Assembly (NCBI RefSeq): GCF_964199755.1
Contig: NC_133903.1
Coordinates: 55,930,739-55,994,738 of the forward strand
Direction of reading: 5' to 3'
Length of the DNA stretch: 64,000 bases
Origin: Larus michahellis
Lineage: Eukaryota; Chordata; Aves; Charadriiformes; Laridae
Positions 12,001-21,124 of this stretch are shown here, piece by piece (positions within the stretch are counted from its first letter, which is position 1; the number at the start of each line of letters is the position of its first letter). Below the pieces are notes generated by a model. That model did not search any database. It was not told the DNA's origin and saw nothing but the letters and a program-made list of their open reading frames with translations. The position numbers and the translations under genes were made by a program.

Positions 12001-14451
12001 GATGACGTTGGAGTTTTCCTGGGACTGGGCGTCAGCGTGATCGTATTATCTGTTGTTTTTTTAATTCTGATGTTTAAAAAGTCAGCCAGAAAAAGGTATT
12101 TCTTTCTTCACAATTTTTCCCCTTATTTCCACCTCCCGCCTTTCTTCCAGAATGGTTTAAAATTAACTACAGAAACCTGCTCTTACTAAGGACAACTTCT
12201 CCTGTTGATCATAATGCTGTATGAAAAGACACCTATGCCCTCTACAGTAAGGCAGACACCAACAAAAAATAGTAAAAAATGACCCCTCTGTCAAGGCCAG
12301 ACTTAGGGACGTGTGATATCTTATTACACAGCCGTCAGGGGTAGAAAAAGAGAGGAGAAAACACAGCCTCTGTGGGTAAGTTTTGTCCGAGGAGTTGCTG
12401 CTCCCAGTTTTGAGCGAGGAGGGGATGCTGAGGCCCCTCACGCCGGGGGACAGGAGACACCGGAGAGTACAACAGCGGAAAAACTCAGTGGGGAGAATCT
12501 TAATACTGGTTTTTAACACTGACTGCCGTTTGCTAGGCACCCTGGCAAACCAGCGCTCCTTCTGTCCCAGTCTGCTGTTTAGGGATGTCCAGCCGTCCAG
12601 GCGCTGTTGGCACAATCCCATGGGAGTGGGTGAACCCGGTGGCTCAGAGCTCCCAGCTGGATCCTCCCAACAAACCTAGAAATAAGGGAGAGGAGACCTG
12701 GGGCTCGCGGGTGTCGAGGGGCTGCCTCTTTCGGTTCCTGAATCCGGCCTAATCCTTCTGCTCTCGAAGTCATTGTGAAACACGGGCGTTTCAGCAGCAA
12801 CAGGCACCGAGTGTTTTCCCAGGAGCACAGCAATGCACCGGAACGACAGCAAAGCTCAGCGAAATTGTGAATGATTTTCGTTTCTGCAGCAGCTTTGGCT
12901 GTCGGAAAATCAGCTTTTGTTACTGCCGTGTGTTCAATGTCATCACTTCAGGACACACATGGCTCCTCAGGGTCATGCCCATAGTTTGGTTCTCCCCCCA
13001 CCCCCCAGTTTAGCAACGTTTTCAAGTACAGACAAATTTTTCACAAGGGATTTAACTAGAGTAATTTAGCTTCCAGAATCAAACTCAGAGGAATAAGGTT
13101 GAAAGATGATGAGATAGAGCTCAAACAGGGAAACCCACCCATACGGGATAAACCTGGGGCTTCCAAGCCATCCATGAAGGATGGACACCCTTTGGGTCTT
13201 CCCCTCCAGCCAGGGGACAACTTCACCCAGCACGACCAAGTCACTAATAAAATGGACTAACATTTTGGGGTTTATTTTTTCTTTTTGGTAAAGAATTAAG
13301 GCCACCGTTGTGTCGCTCTTGCCCAAATGGCTGTTTGAAGACTTCCCCCACATGGAAAACAGCAACGTGGTAAAGTCACTCCAGGTAATGGCACCATTAT
13401 CTCCCAGCTTTTCTTCACCTGTCTCCCCTTAGATTAAAGCTTGCTCCAGAGCTGTGAGAAACACGTGTGGGAAGGGGATTAAGCTCTAAGGGACCAGGAA
13501 CTGGTCAGGAATCATTTCCCATGCAGTTGCAAGGTGATGGGAGCCCAGCTGAGCTGAGGTCTTTAAAAGTTGCCTCAATATACACTTTATTAAGTGGCCA
13601 CAGTTGACTCAAGCCACCCTTGAAATGCGTGCAGAAGCATGGAGACAGGCACAGCTGCTCCCCTGTCTTCTCCTGTCCACCTCCCCGTGGTCTCTTTCAT
13701 GACATGAGGTGGAAAGGAGGAGGAGATGAAGACAAGTCATTGACCTATTTCTTCCTTGGGATGCTCTAGTGATATCTGTCTCGTTGGTAAAATGTGCCAG
13801 TTTGTTACTACACTCATAATTTTTTTCCAGGACAAGAGCGATCTCACAGGGAACAGTTTCCATGAGCCATTCTTGGACACCAGTGACCCCACAGTTATGG
13901 AAATTGAGGAGGTGCCAGTACACGAGATGTACAAGAACGTGGCCACCAGAAGGAAGCCCAGCAGAGAGGTGCCCGAGGACAGGGAGCACCCGGGCAGCAT
14001 GGCTCCAACCAGCACCACGGCCCCCGAGCAGATCTGTGACTACAAACCTCAGGTATCCGACGGGAACGCGCTGGGGTATGTAGCTGCCAACTTCTACCAA
14101 CTACAGCCCCCCGCAGCCCTCCCAGAACCGGAGACGAACATCTTCTTCAGAGACTACACGAGCCCCGTTCCCCACCTGTGGGACGGGGAGGCAGGGGGGC
14201 ACCAGGTCTGTCTGCTGGAGAAGATCAACCTCATCTTAAACACCAGCCGGAGCGGGCAGAGCCAGGCGTTCAGCTCGGCCCAGGGGGGACACGGCTCCTT
14301 CCTGGAGAACCCCTGGGGACACGCGCTGGCCGGCGATGTCCAAGAGCAAACGCTGGTCCCCGACGAGCTGGTCTCCTGCCTGAGAGCCATGAACGGGGAG
14401 TCGGGGGATGTGAAGACCCGCTTCCCGCAAAGCATCGGAGGATTATTTTGA
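14..14451 (+). CDS. IL23R: Interleukin-23 receptor, 14 coding exons
   Basis: This is the ligand-specific chain of the IL-23 receptor, a type I membrane protein that pairs with IL12RB1 and signals through JAK2/TYK2 and STAT3. Coding exons are 14-68, 928-1221, 1373-1496, 2365-2546, 2679-2824, 3579-3738, 4607-4689, 5265-5481, 6355-6543, 7375-7458, 11122-11172, 11999-12095, 13294-13384 and 13831-14451. All junctions are GT-AG and the frame stays open for 797 codons. Domain order: signal peptide (1 to about 18), Ig-like D1 (about 22-116), cytokine-receptor D2-D3 (117-320, WSAWS at 306-310), FNIII D4 (321-420), FNIII D5 (421-511), short stalk, one membrane helix (about 532-554), cytoplasmic tail (555-797). 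Identity rests on the D1 start NIKCSGHVW, the juxtamembrane LLPKWLFEDFP, the STAT3-type YKPQ and the C-terminal PDELVSCL, all close to mammalian IL23R. It is about 170 residues longer than human IL23R because exons 7-10 encode D4-D5. The 5' UTR is cut by the window edge. Confidence 0.95.
79..240 (+). repeat. 10-bp minisatellite in IL23R intron 1
   Basis: About 16 imperfect copies of a roughly 10-bp unit close to GGCTTGGCAT (variants ggctcggcat, ggctcgatat) run through the start of intron 1. The rest of the intron, to 927, shows no recognisable feature. Confidence 0.8.
928..1221 (+). CDS. IL23R: IL23R coding exon 2, Ig-like domain D1
   Basis: Encodes residues 19-116, with the start NIKCSGHVWI, the N-glycosylation sites NIS and NST, and paired cysteines. 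It aligns with the human IL23R N-terminal Ig domain that contacts the p19 subunit. Acceptor gcgcag|ct, donor t|gtgagt; phase 1 to phase 1. Confidence 0.93.
1373..1496 (+). CDS. IL23R: IL23R coding exon 3, first half of D2
   Basis: Encodes YPPDPPSNLTCS, then CTWDAG and STRYTLHLR. This is the first half of the first cytokine-receptor FNIII domain, with the CxW signature. It ends in phase 2 before gtaagc. Confidence 0.93.
2365..2546 (+). CDS. IL23R: IL23R coding exon 4, second half of D2
   Basis: Encodes a strongly acidic loop (DAEDDEKEEEE, residues 164-174), then SRYSAWVQATNALGTARS, which matches the human VWVQAANALG segment. The acidic loop is longer than the human ETEEE stretch. Donor g|gtatgt. 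Confidence 0.92.
2679..2824 (+). CDS. IL23R: IL23R coding exon 5, first half of D3
   Basis: Encodes VVPALPLVTGAETTE, then VHWRRQTLRENVRCE and HKATGALAW, parallel to human D3. It ends in phase 0 at coding nucleotide 801, the same position as the matching exon of IL12RB2. Confidence 0.92.
3579..3738 (+). CDS. IL23R: IL23R coding exon 6, second half of D3 with WSAWS
   Basis: Encodes TQYVFQVRCRL and the canonical WSXWS box WSAWS (residues 306-310, bases 3693-3707), ending in LYTTPEA. Human IL23R has the imperfect WQPWS here. Acceptor ttgcag|gt, donor cag|gtaagc. Confidence 0.95.
4607..4689 (+). CDS. IL23R: IL23R coding exon 7, first half of extra FNIII D4
   Basis: Encodes residues 321-348, APTVPPDVWRRLG through EVTVLIK. 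It corresponds in size and phase (83 nt against 80 nt, ending in phase 0) to IL12RB2 exon 8, which starts [11 protein letters not shown]. Mammalian IL23R has no such domain. Confidence 0.85.
4770..5090 (-). mobile_element. CR1 LINE 3' fragment, antisense to IL23R
   Basis: The complement carries the standard CR1 tail: the hairpin-like CCCAGAGAAGCTGTGGC and CCATCCCTGGAGGGG blocks, ending in the CCTTCCAACCCAAACCA motif near 4780. It lies inside intron 7. The family is recognised by sight; both boundaries are approximate. Confidence 0.88.
5265..5481 (+). CDS. IL23R: IL23R coding exon 8, second half of extra FNIII D4
   Basis: 217 nt encoding residues 349-420: RDARGRILGYAVVAE, then HVTAHNSKGASSPASITL. 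The paralogous IL12RB2 exon 9 is also exactly 217 nt and carries [15 protein letters not shown] and [14 protein letters not shown] in the same order. Donor g|gtggga is somewhat weak. Confidence 0.87.
5782..5816. repeat. Poly-A / A-rich stretch in IL23R intron 8
   Basis: A run of about 17 A residues followed by caaaaaacaaaacc, with no coding meaning. It could be the tail of an old insertion, but no element body is recognisable. Confidence 0.6.
6120..6215. repeat. (TA)n microsatellite in IL23R intron 8
   Basis: Interrupted TA/TATA repeats, including an uninterrupted stretch of about ten TA units near 6190-6207, just before the exon 9 acceptor region. Confidence 0.85.
6355..6543 (+). CDS. IL23R: IL23R coding exon 9, first half of extra FNIII D5
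   Basis: Encodes residues 421-483. AVEVKSENGSRVSVAWQRP and PLWFIVEWVS match the FNIII pattern of IL12RB2 exon 10 ([26 protein letters not shown]). Phase 1 to phase 1; acceptor ccgcag|ag, donor g|gtgaga. Confidence 0.88.
6756..6851 (-). mobile_element. CR1 LINE 3' fragment (older subfamily), antisense
   Basis: Reads tcatagaatcatagggttgg, then catctagtccaacctccctg and gagcagggtcacc on the plus strand. This is the reverse complement of a CR1 tail from a different subfamily than the other copies. It lies in IL23R intron 9. Confidence 0.85.
7375..7458 (+). CDS. IL23R: IL23R coding exon 10, second half of extra FNIII D5
   Basis: Encodes residues 484-511 with ISASVYAVYPDGVSKPSS, corresponding to IL12RB2 exon 11 ([15 protein letters not shown]). 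Acceptor tttccag|aa, donor g|gtaggc; phase 1 to phase 1. Confidence 0.85.
7459..11121 (+). other. IL23R: IL23R intron 10 (largest intron)
   Basis: 3.66 kb. In IL12RB2 two D6 exons occupy this place in the gene, but here I see no matching exons or obvious remnants. The only recognisable content is an LTR at about 9469-10047. The segments 7459-9468 and 10048-11121 show nothing I can identify. Confidence 0.7.
9469..10047. mobile_element. Solo LTR of an avian endogenous retrovirus
   Basis: The segment opens TGCTGTGGTTTCACC and closes with a near-inverse TGAAACCATGACAGCA. Inside are gtgagaaaactcgtgggttg and ggaatatccctttgggcagt, blocks I recognise from an abundant bird LTR family. No gag, pol or env sequence is attached, so it is a solo LTR. 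A target-site duplication is not evident, so the ends may be off by a few bases and the transcriptional orientation is undecided. Confidence 0.75.
11122..11172 (+). CDS. IL23R: IL23R coding exon 11, extracellular stalk
   Basis: A 51-nt exon encoding VPSDDPLPGSTYSEISH (residues 512-528), the short linker between D5 and the membrane. Human IL23R has a stalk starting VPQV at the same place. A second in-frame acceptor 9 nt downstream (ttcag at 11126-11130) would remove three residues. Donor g|gtaaga. Confidence 0.72.
11999..12095 (+). CDS. IL23R: IL23R coding exon 12, transmembrane helix
   Basis: Encodes DDDVGVFLGLGVSVIVLSVV and then FLILMFKKSARK: an acidic outer flank, about 23 hydrophobic residues (532-554) and a basic inner stop-transfer flank. 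Human IL23R has DIGLLLGMIVF at the same position. Confidence 0.92.
13294..13384 (+). CDS. IL23R: IL23R coding exon 13, juxtamembrane JAK-binding segment
   Basis: Encodes LLPKWLFEDFPHMENSNVVK (residues 569-588), nearly the human LIPKWLYEDIPNMKNSNVVK, a box-1-like region. Phe575 replaces the human tyrosine. Acceptor gtaaag|aa, donor cag|gtaatg; ends in phase 0. Confidence 0.94.
13831..14451 (+). CDS. IL23R: IL23R coding exon 14, cytoplasmic tail and stop
   Basis: Encodes residues 592-797 and TGA. It contains DYKPQVSD (Tyr662, STAT3-type YxxQ, conserved with human), a second YxxQ (FYQLQ, Tyr680), INLILNTS and the conserved end EQTLVPDELVSCL. The human C-terminal TYFPQ is TRFPQ here (Arg788), so that site is lost. 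Confidence 0.95.
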   Translation, partial: DKSDLTGNSFHEPFLDTSDPTVMEIEEVPVHEMYKNVATRRKPSREVPEDREHPGSMAPTSTTAPEQICDYKPQVSDGNALGYVAANFYQLQPPAALPEPETNIFFRDYTSPVPHLWDGEAGGHQVCLLEKINLILNTSRSGQSQAFSSAQGGHGSFLENPWGHALAGDVQEQTLVPDELVSCLRAMNGESGDVKTRFPQSIGGLF

Positions 14452-14974
14452 AAGGGATTGCAGTTGTGATTAAAAAAACCCGAAGGGATGGCCATGGCAC
14501 ATATCAGCCTTTGAGACTGCAAACAGCGGAACTGGAGCAAAACTCTGAAAATTCACCTTTTTAATTGACTACAAATATTTGTGGCTGCCTGGAAGGCTTT
14601 GGCCAGTAAATCACAGTTTTAAACTTACCTCATACTGTCACAAGCAGTGGATTCCCATAAGAACTGAAATACAGAGCAGGTGATTTTTGCAGGACACGAT
14701 ACGCTTCAATTATTATTCAAAATCATTCTCTTGGTAAGTATTAAATTCTCTCGTTTGGAGCATTTCATCCCTGGAGCTGATTGCAGTTAAAATGGATAAA
14801 ACGATGCCTTAAACATCCTGACTGAATTATGTAAAAATGCCTTGGGATCACTCCTAATGAAGAGCCACGGCACCGAGGAGGATTTCTATATCGTACAGCA
14901 GACACGGGTACCAGGAACAGGAAATCTTTTCTGTATGATGGAATAACCCAATTTCATTTTCCCTCCCATTCAAT

Positions 14975-14980
14975 AATAAA
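14975..14980 (+). terminator. IL23R: IL23R polyadenylation signal (candidate)
   Basis: AATAAA lies about 525 nt downstream of the stop codon and is the first canonical signal. The 3' UTR would run from 14452 to about 15000. Confidence 0.55.
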
Positions 14981-15591
14981 AACTACTTCAGGTAGGAACG
15001 AGCCTTCACCATCTGCCAGGCTGCTTTAAAATCTCTCTGAATTGGTCACTGGGCAGACTCTTCATTTTGAGTGAGGGATTTATCATCTCCCAGGAGCGTG
15101 CCGCTGCCTCAGCCTTGCCATCCTGTGTGAAGCACAATGTGGTACAGTGAAATGGTGTTTATTCGGCATGTGACAGGGAATTTGGATCTTCTGACATCCA
15201 GAAAATGAGCTACAGGAGTCCCCTTCCCACTGAGGGGTCGTGAAATCATTTACAAGTTTGCCCGGGACTTCAGAAGCGGTCTTGCAAAATGCTCCTAGAG
15301 CAACCACAAAACCCCTGGAAATGTGAGAGTTTGGATTATCTACTTGCCAATCACCCAAAGCTTTTTAAGGAAACACTCCAAATGCTTTTAAGGAATACAA
15401 GCATAAAAGAAGTTTACAACACCCTCTAAAATGCCTGACCAGCCAGCGCTCTCAGCGACGTTTGGTCTCCTGCTCCTCTTCTCCTACCTCTTGTGTCCCA
15501 GCAGGGACTGGTTTTGATCCGGAGCTGCAGCCGTCGGAGGTGACACTGCGTGTGGCTGGGGTGGGCACGGGTGCTGGTGCCAGAGCCATGT

Positions 15592-16152
15592 GCCCATGCA
15601 CACCCGTGCGCACCCACGGACAGCCATGGACAACCATGCATGCCCATGGACACCCATGCATGGCCATGCACATCCATGGACAATCATGCATGCCCATGCA
15701 CATCCATGGACAATCATGCATGCCCATGGACACCCATGCACACCCATGGACACTCATGCACGCCCATGGACACCCATGGACACCCATGCACACCCATGGA
15801 CACTCATGCATGCCCATGGACACCCATGCACACCCATGGACAATCATGCGCGCCCATGCATACCCATGGACACCCATGCATACCCATGGACAATCATGCA
15901 CGCCCATGGACACCCATGGACACCCATGCACACCCATGGACACTCATGCATGCCCATGGACACCCATGGACACTCATGCACGCCCATGGACACTCATGCA
16001 CGCCCATGGACACCCATGCACACCCGTGGACACTCATGCACACCCATGGACAATCATGCACGCCCACGGACACTTATGCACGCCCATGCACGCCCATGGA
16101 CACCCATGCACACCCATGGACACCCATGGACACCCATGGACACCCATGCTCG
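15592..16152. repeat. 12-bp CATG-rich minisatellite
   Basis: About 46 tandem copies of a 12-bp unit, CCCATGGACACC and CCCATGCACACC and variants (cactcatgcatg, caatcatgcacg), arranged in higher-order 24- to 36-bp blocks. Because 12 is a multiple of 3, several frames stay open and read as Met-Asp-Thr-His-like repeats; this is not a gene. It lies about 0.6 kb past the IL23R polyadenylation signal. Confidence 0.95.
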
Positions 16153-18185
16153 CAAGAGTCCCATCCCGCTCGCGCACGGCTCTGAATCTGCGTTTACAAT
16201 AAGTAGCACAAAGAGCCCCCGATCCCCCCGCGCGTGGGGTCTGGGGGCTGGGCTGAGCACAGGGAACGTGTCCGGTGAGAAGGACGTTAACACCGGCATG
16301 TTAAAAGGCAAAACGATCGTCTGGCTGGGCACTGCCAAACCAAAACCTGTAAAATAGCGAGAGCAAGACTTGACAAATTTTTGCAAGACCTCAAAGTTAC
16401 AAAGCTAATGTAGATGCTAACCTATATGTAATTACCTATCTGGAGTTATCCACTTTATTATTATGAAACCACTTTTTGCAGTAGAACCACTAAACCTGGA
16501 TATTTTAATCTTTCTTTCAATTTTTGCTAGGCACCGTATGCCTTTCTGTTGCACAAAAGGATTCATTTTGTCGTTTCCTCATGGACGCCTTGAAACCAAC
16601 ACAGCTGTGTGCTCTACTTGTTGCCTTTTACCAGCCCCAGAGACGTGTCGCTTAAATGTACCCAGTAGTAGTTACCTGGCAAGACGGAGTAGGATTATTC
16701 TTTAGAAGCAGCAAACCGTTTCCAAGCCAGAAATGTGACTTTTACATGTAAGCGAGTCTAAAATTAGTGATTGCTGCCTGTGCAGGAAGGAAATTGTAAA
16801 AGAACAGCCACATACTGTCAGCAGCCCAAATGTGAGATGGGGAAGGTATTTTTTTTTTCAATGTCCACATCCTGAGACTTGTGCTGCTGCTATCGCCTGA
16901 AACTACCAAACCCCGGGGGTGAAAGTGCTCGTCTTGTCAGAAAACAAGGCTGAAAGCCTGGTTTTACGCTTCAGGTGCCTGCTGGTTGGATTTCCAGCCC
17001 CGCTAACCCACTCCCGCGCGGAGACCTGCCCAGCTCCTCTCCCGTTCAGCAGCTCTCAGCCCCCGGCCCCGCGGGGCGAAGCATTGCCCTGCTCTCACCG
17101 GGCAAAGCTCCCGCTGGTTTCCTGGGGGGGCAAGGGAAATAATTCTCCTGCGCATGGATGCATCTGGTAAATACGGACTCGTTACCAGGGCAAATGGAAG
17201 GAGAAGGGCACAAATACATATGTGTATATATATTTCCCCCCCCCCGGTTGAACTATTCTATTCTAATATATAGCTCAGTTAACCCTCTCCCTCCCTTCTA
17301 ACCCATTTGGACGGCGTTTGTACCTACCAATGGTTTAAAAGAGGTGAGAGGCTTGGTCTGGGGTGGACACCTGTGATGCTCACCTCTGGCAATGAACGCA
17401 TCCATGGGTAAATCGACCGGTGCGTGAAGACAGCAGGAATTTTTGATACTAGTCCGATATCCCGATGCCACATCATGTCCTCGGTTTCAGATTTTTACTT
17501 CTCAGATGTGCTTTTCGCTCTGCTGTCCGTCTTTGGCTGCTGGGCCTTTGGAAAGCCCTTTGCATCCCGCCTCTGCCGGCCTTCCACCAGGCGCGGTGTT
17601 CAGGGATGTCAACCAGCCACCTGGGAGATGGGAACTGAGCGACAGGCGTGCAAGCCCACCACCGAGATCCTCCCATGGGCAGCCCTTGAACATGTCGACG
17701 GCCCAGTGCTTTGAATCAAATCACAAAGCCGTTTTATTCTCCCTCCCTCAAATACTACATGCTCTCTAATCCTTGGTATTAGTGTTTTCTAAACTTTTGC
17801 TAAGTTTGGTTATATTCTTGGCAGCCATATCTTGCGCCGGCAGTTTCCACAGGTTACTTATCAGTTTGGCAATGAGTTTCGTGGGCTGTTCAGCTTCACT
17901 GCACCATGCGGTTGTACACCTTGGAGGCACGTAAAGGAAGTGTACGCTGAGTAATGTCTATACCTACAGCCGTGCACCAAAAGGCACTGAGCTCCCGTGT
18001 GCCTCTCCCTCCACCTGCGCAGGATTGCAAACCCAGCTGTACGTTATCGCAGTGAAAGCTGTATGTAATTATTTTATGACAAGACATTTTCTTTTTTCAG
18101 GCCGAATGCGTAATGTGGAGAAGGTGGCTGCTGTCGAGGTTATAGTGTGGGGGTCTTTGCACAAGGGATGCTTTTTTGGTGTGTA
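16153..18185. other. Intergenic, no recognised feature
   Basis: Unique-looking intergenic sequence with short AT runs and a C-run near 17237-17247. No exon, RNA gene or named repeat could be supported. Confidence 0.5.
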
Positions 18186-18547
18186 GAAGTGGCGATGCCA
18201 TGTCCCTTGATGTAAAGGAGTGGTGAATCCACCTCCCTTGATGCAAAGGGGTGGTGACCCCATGTCCCTTAATGTAAAGGAGTGGTGACTCCATCTCCCT
18301 TGATGTAAAGGAGCGGTGACCCCATCTCCCTTGATGTAAAGGAGCGGTGACCCTACGTTCCTTGATGTAAAGGAGTGGTGATTCCACCTCCCTTGATGTA
18401 AAGGAGTGGTGATTCCATGTTCCTTCACGTAAAGGAGTGGTGATTCCATCTCCCTTGATGTAAAGGGGTGGTGACCCCATGTCCCTTGATGTACAGGGGT
18501 GGTGACCCCATGTCCCTTGGTGTTAAGGAGTGGTGACCCCATGTCCC
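18186..18547. repeat. 31-bp minisatellite
   Basis: About eleven to twelve copies of a 31-bp unit containing CTTGATGTAAAGG followed by AGTGGTGACCCCATGTCC. Spacing of TTGATG between successive copies is 31 bp. Copies differ at a few positions (ggagcggtga, gggtggtga). No function is evident. Confidence 0.93.
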
Positions 18548-20440
18548 ATGAGCTTGATGTCCCTGACGGAGACAGCCGGGGGCCCTCAGAGACGTCCCCA
18601 CCAGCCTGAGGGGGAGCTCAGCGAGAGGAGCACTGGTGCAAGCCAGCAGCCACCCACTCATCTACTGGTAATGGCATTAAACAGCAAAGCAGGCAGCTCA
18701 TGACCCACCGAGACGCACCATGACACTGTGTCCCATTGCTGTGTGCAATGGGTCTAACACAACCTCAGCAAAAGGGGTCTTTTTATACAAATGGAAGGAG
18801 AGAACAAATTAAAAAGAAATAAGAACTGGGGCGTGGTGTCTTCAGAGCAGCAGAGCCCGTCTCTTCCTTCCACTGCAGCACGATGGGGTGGATGAGGTGT
18901 GAGATCGTCATCGTGCCGGGGCTGGAGGAGTTACCATCAGCGCGGTGCAGATCAGCCGGGGACGCTGCGGGTCTGGGTGCCTACCGTCCCCCTTCAGAAA
19001 GGAGGCTTGAAAATTAATTAAACAAAACGCATAATAAATACATAAGAAAAAAACTTAACAGATCATAGATTATGCATGAATAGCTCCAATTTTAAACCCC
19101 TTATGCTGCTGCTCTGCCACCGTGACCGTGCCTTCTGCAGGAGGACACAGAATTCATTCTGGTTTAGTGTTTGAAGCACGGGAGAGCTGGGACTTACTCT
19201 CTGTTTAGTCATGGACCGGCCCCGTGACCTCCACCAAGGTCCTTATCCACAGCATCTGGATATAACAATTGCGACCTCTGGTAAAGCCTCCGCACCTAAA
19301 GTCCAAAAGCACCGTATAACGTTTGGGAACAGGAACAGCACAAGATCATGAAGATAATAGAAATGTTTTCCGAGTAATCTTGCGCTGCTCGTTTTCATTC
19401 TGCCCAGGCACTTCCTGGGCTGCTCCACGCTGAAAGGTTTGCAAGCATTTGGTTGTCAGTAAATTGTGGAGGAGATTTAGCGGCAGATAAATATGCTGCA
19501 GAGACTAAAATTGGATTAAAAACTTTAACGGTTCACAAAGCTAAATAACAACAGCAGGCCTCCGGGGATTTCTGAATGCAGAAGCAAAAGATCAAAGCCC
19601 AGGTTGTGACCAACACTTGCGAGCAAAGCTGCGAATAAATGCCTGGATCAGCAAAAGCCGCCTGAAAACGCCGCAACGGAGAAATGACAGCCGATGCAAC
19701 GGCCACACGACCAAAGTAGGAATATTCGCTAAAAATTCTGCTATTCGGTACAGCCTCTTACACTCCGTAGCCTTCGGGAGGATTAACTCTCTGAGAGGGC
19801 AGATGAGGAGGTACCCGCAGGGCAGAAGGGCTGAGCACAGCGGCAGCGACTGAAACCAAAGCTGCATTTCGTAGAAGAGGATGTGAGCAGCGAGGCTGTG
19901 GTTTGTGTCAGGACTGGCTTCACTGAGCGTCAGCTTCACAGAGCCAAATCCCATGAAAATACCACTGGTGAAGCAACGGGAGCAGGGTTCGGATAAAAGA
20001 CCAAAGCAAGCGTTGAGCACGATGGATAGAAAACAAACTATAGAATTGATCTATTAAAGGAGATTTCAGGAGTGCTGCTTACCAAACCGGCCAAGTCCTT
20101 CCTTAAGGGAGGGGAATTAATCTTGCCACAAGAATACTGGAAAAACCCACAATCCTTCACCTCTCAAAGGATGCAGGGTGATGCTGTGCCTCGCACCTCG
20201 GCTGTATGATTTTCTAGACTGGCACGGTTGGAGCCATGCCCTCCCCGTGAATTCAGCCTTCCTCGGCTCGGTTACGCACTCCAGAGGAGGCAGAGCAATT
20301 GCGTTTACCGAACAAAATAACTGATTTCATCCTGCTGGGTTGAGGCAAATTCCATGAGAATCGCTGGCACAGCGGCTGTAACACTAACGGAACCAGCGCA
20401 CGGACTGCCTGTGATATTGAAGACCAACAAACATGCAACC
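18548..20440. other. Intergenic, no recognised feature
   Basis: No coding exon, RNA gene or recognisable element. The sequence between the 31-bp minisatellite and the CR1 copy appears unique. Confidence 0.45.
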
Positions 20441-20445
20441 CGGAC

Positions 20446-21124
20446 TTGTGAAAAGCATTCGACACTGTCCCGCATGACATCCTTGTCTCTAGATTGGAGA
20501 GACATGGATTTGATGGATGGACCACCTGGTGGATAAGGAATTGGCTGGATGGTCACACTCCAAGAGTGATGGTCAACGGCTCAATGTCCAAAAGGTGCCC
20601 GATAACAAGTGGTGTTCCTCAGGGGTCAGTACTGGGACCGGAGCTGTTTAACATCTTTGTTGGCGACATGGACAGTGGGATCGAGTGCACCCTCAGCAAG
20701 TTTGCTGACAACACCAAGCCGTGTGGAGCGGTCGACACGCTGGAGGGAAGGGATGCCTTCCAGAGAGACCTGGATAGGCTGGAGAGGTGGGCCCTTGCGA
20801 ATCCCATGAAGTTCAACCAGGTCAAGTGCAAGATCCTGCACGTGGGTCAGGGAAACCCAAGCTGGGTGGAGAATGAATTGGGAGCAGCCCTGAGGAGAAG
20901 GACTTGGGAGTGTTGGTGGACAAGAAGCTCAACACAAACTGGTGAGCCTCTGACCCAGGTTGCCCAGAGAAGCTGTGGCTGCCCCATCCCTGGAGGGGTT
21001 CAAGGCCAGGTTGGACAGGGCTTGGAGCAACCTGGGCTGGTGGGAGGTGTCCCTGCCCAGGGCAGGGGGTGCCACTGGGTGGGCTTTAAGTTCCCTTCCA
21101 GCCCAAACCATTCTGTGATTCTAT
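20446..21124 (+). mobile_element. CR1 LINE, reverse-transcriptase fragment joined to 3' tail
   Basis: The plus strand encodes part of the CR1 ORF2 reverse transcriptase: [35 protein letters not shown] and FADNTKPCG, where an active element would have FADD. After LNTNW the sequence jumps straight into the 3' tail (ccaggttgcccagagaagct to attctgtgattctatg), so an internal segment is deleted. The 5' end is truncated. It is a dead copy in the intergenic space. Confidence 0.92.

Noticed and set aside
14-14451. Alternative identity as another gp130-family receptor (IL6ST, IL27RA, CSF3R)
   Set aside because: The cytoplasmic tail (KWLFEDFP, YKPQ, PDELVSCL) and the neighbours IL12RB2 and SERBP1 specify IL23R.
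15452-16357. Long His/Met/Thr-rich frames on both strands
   Set aside because: They lie in the 12-bp minisatellite, whose period keeps frames open; no protein family features.
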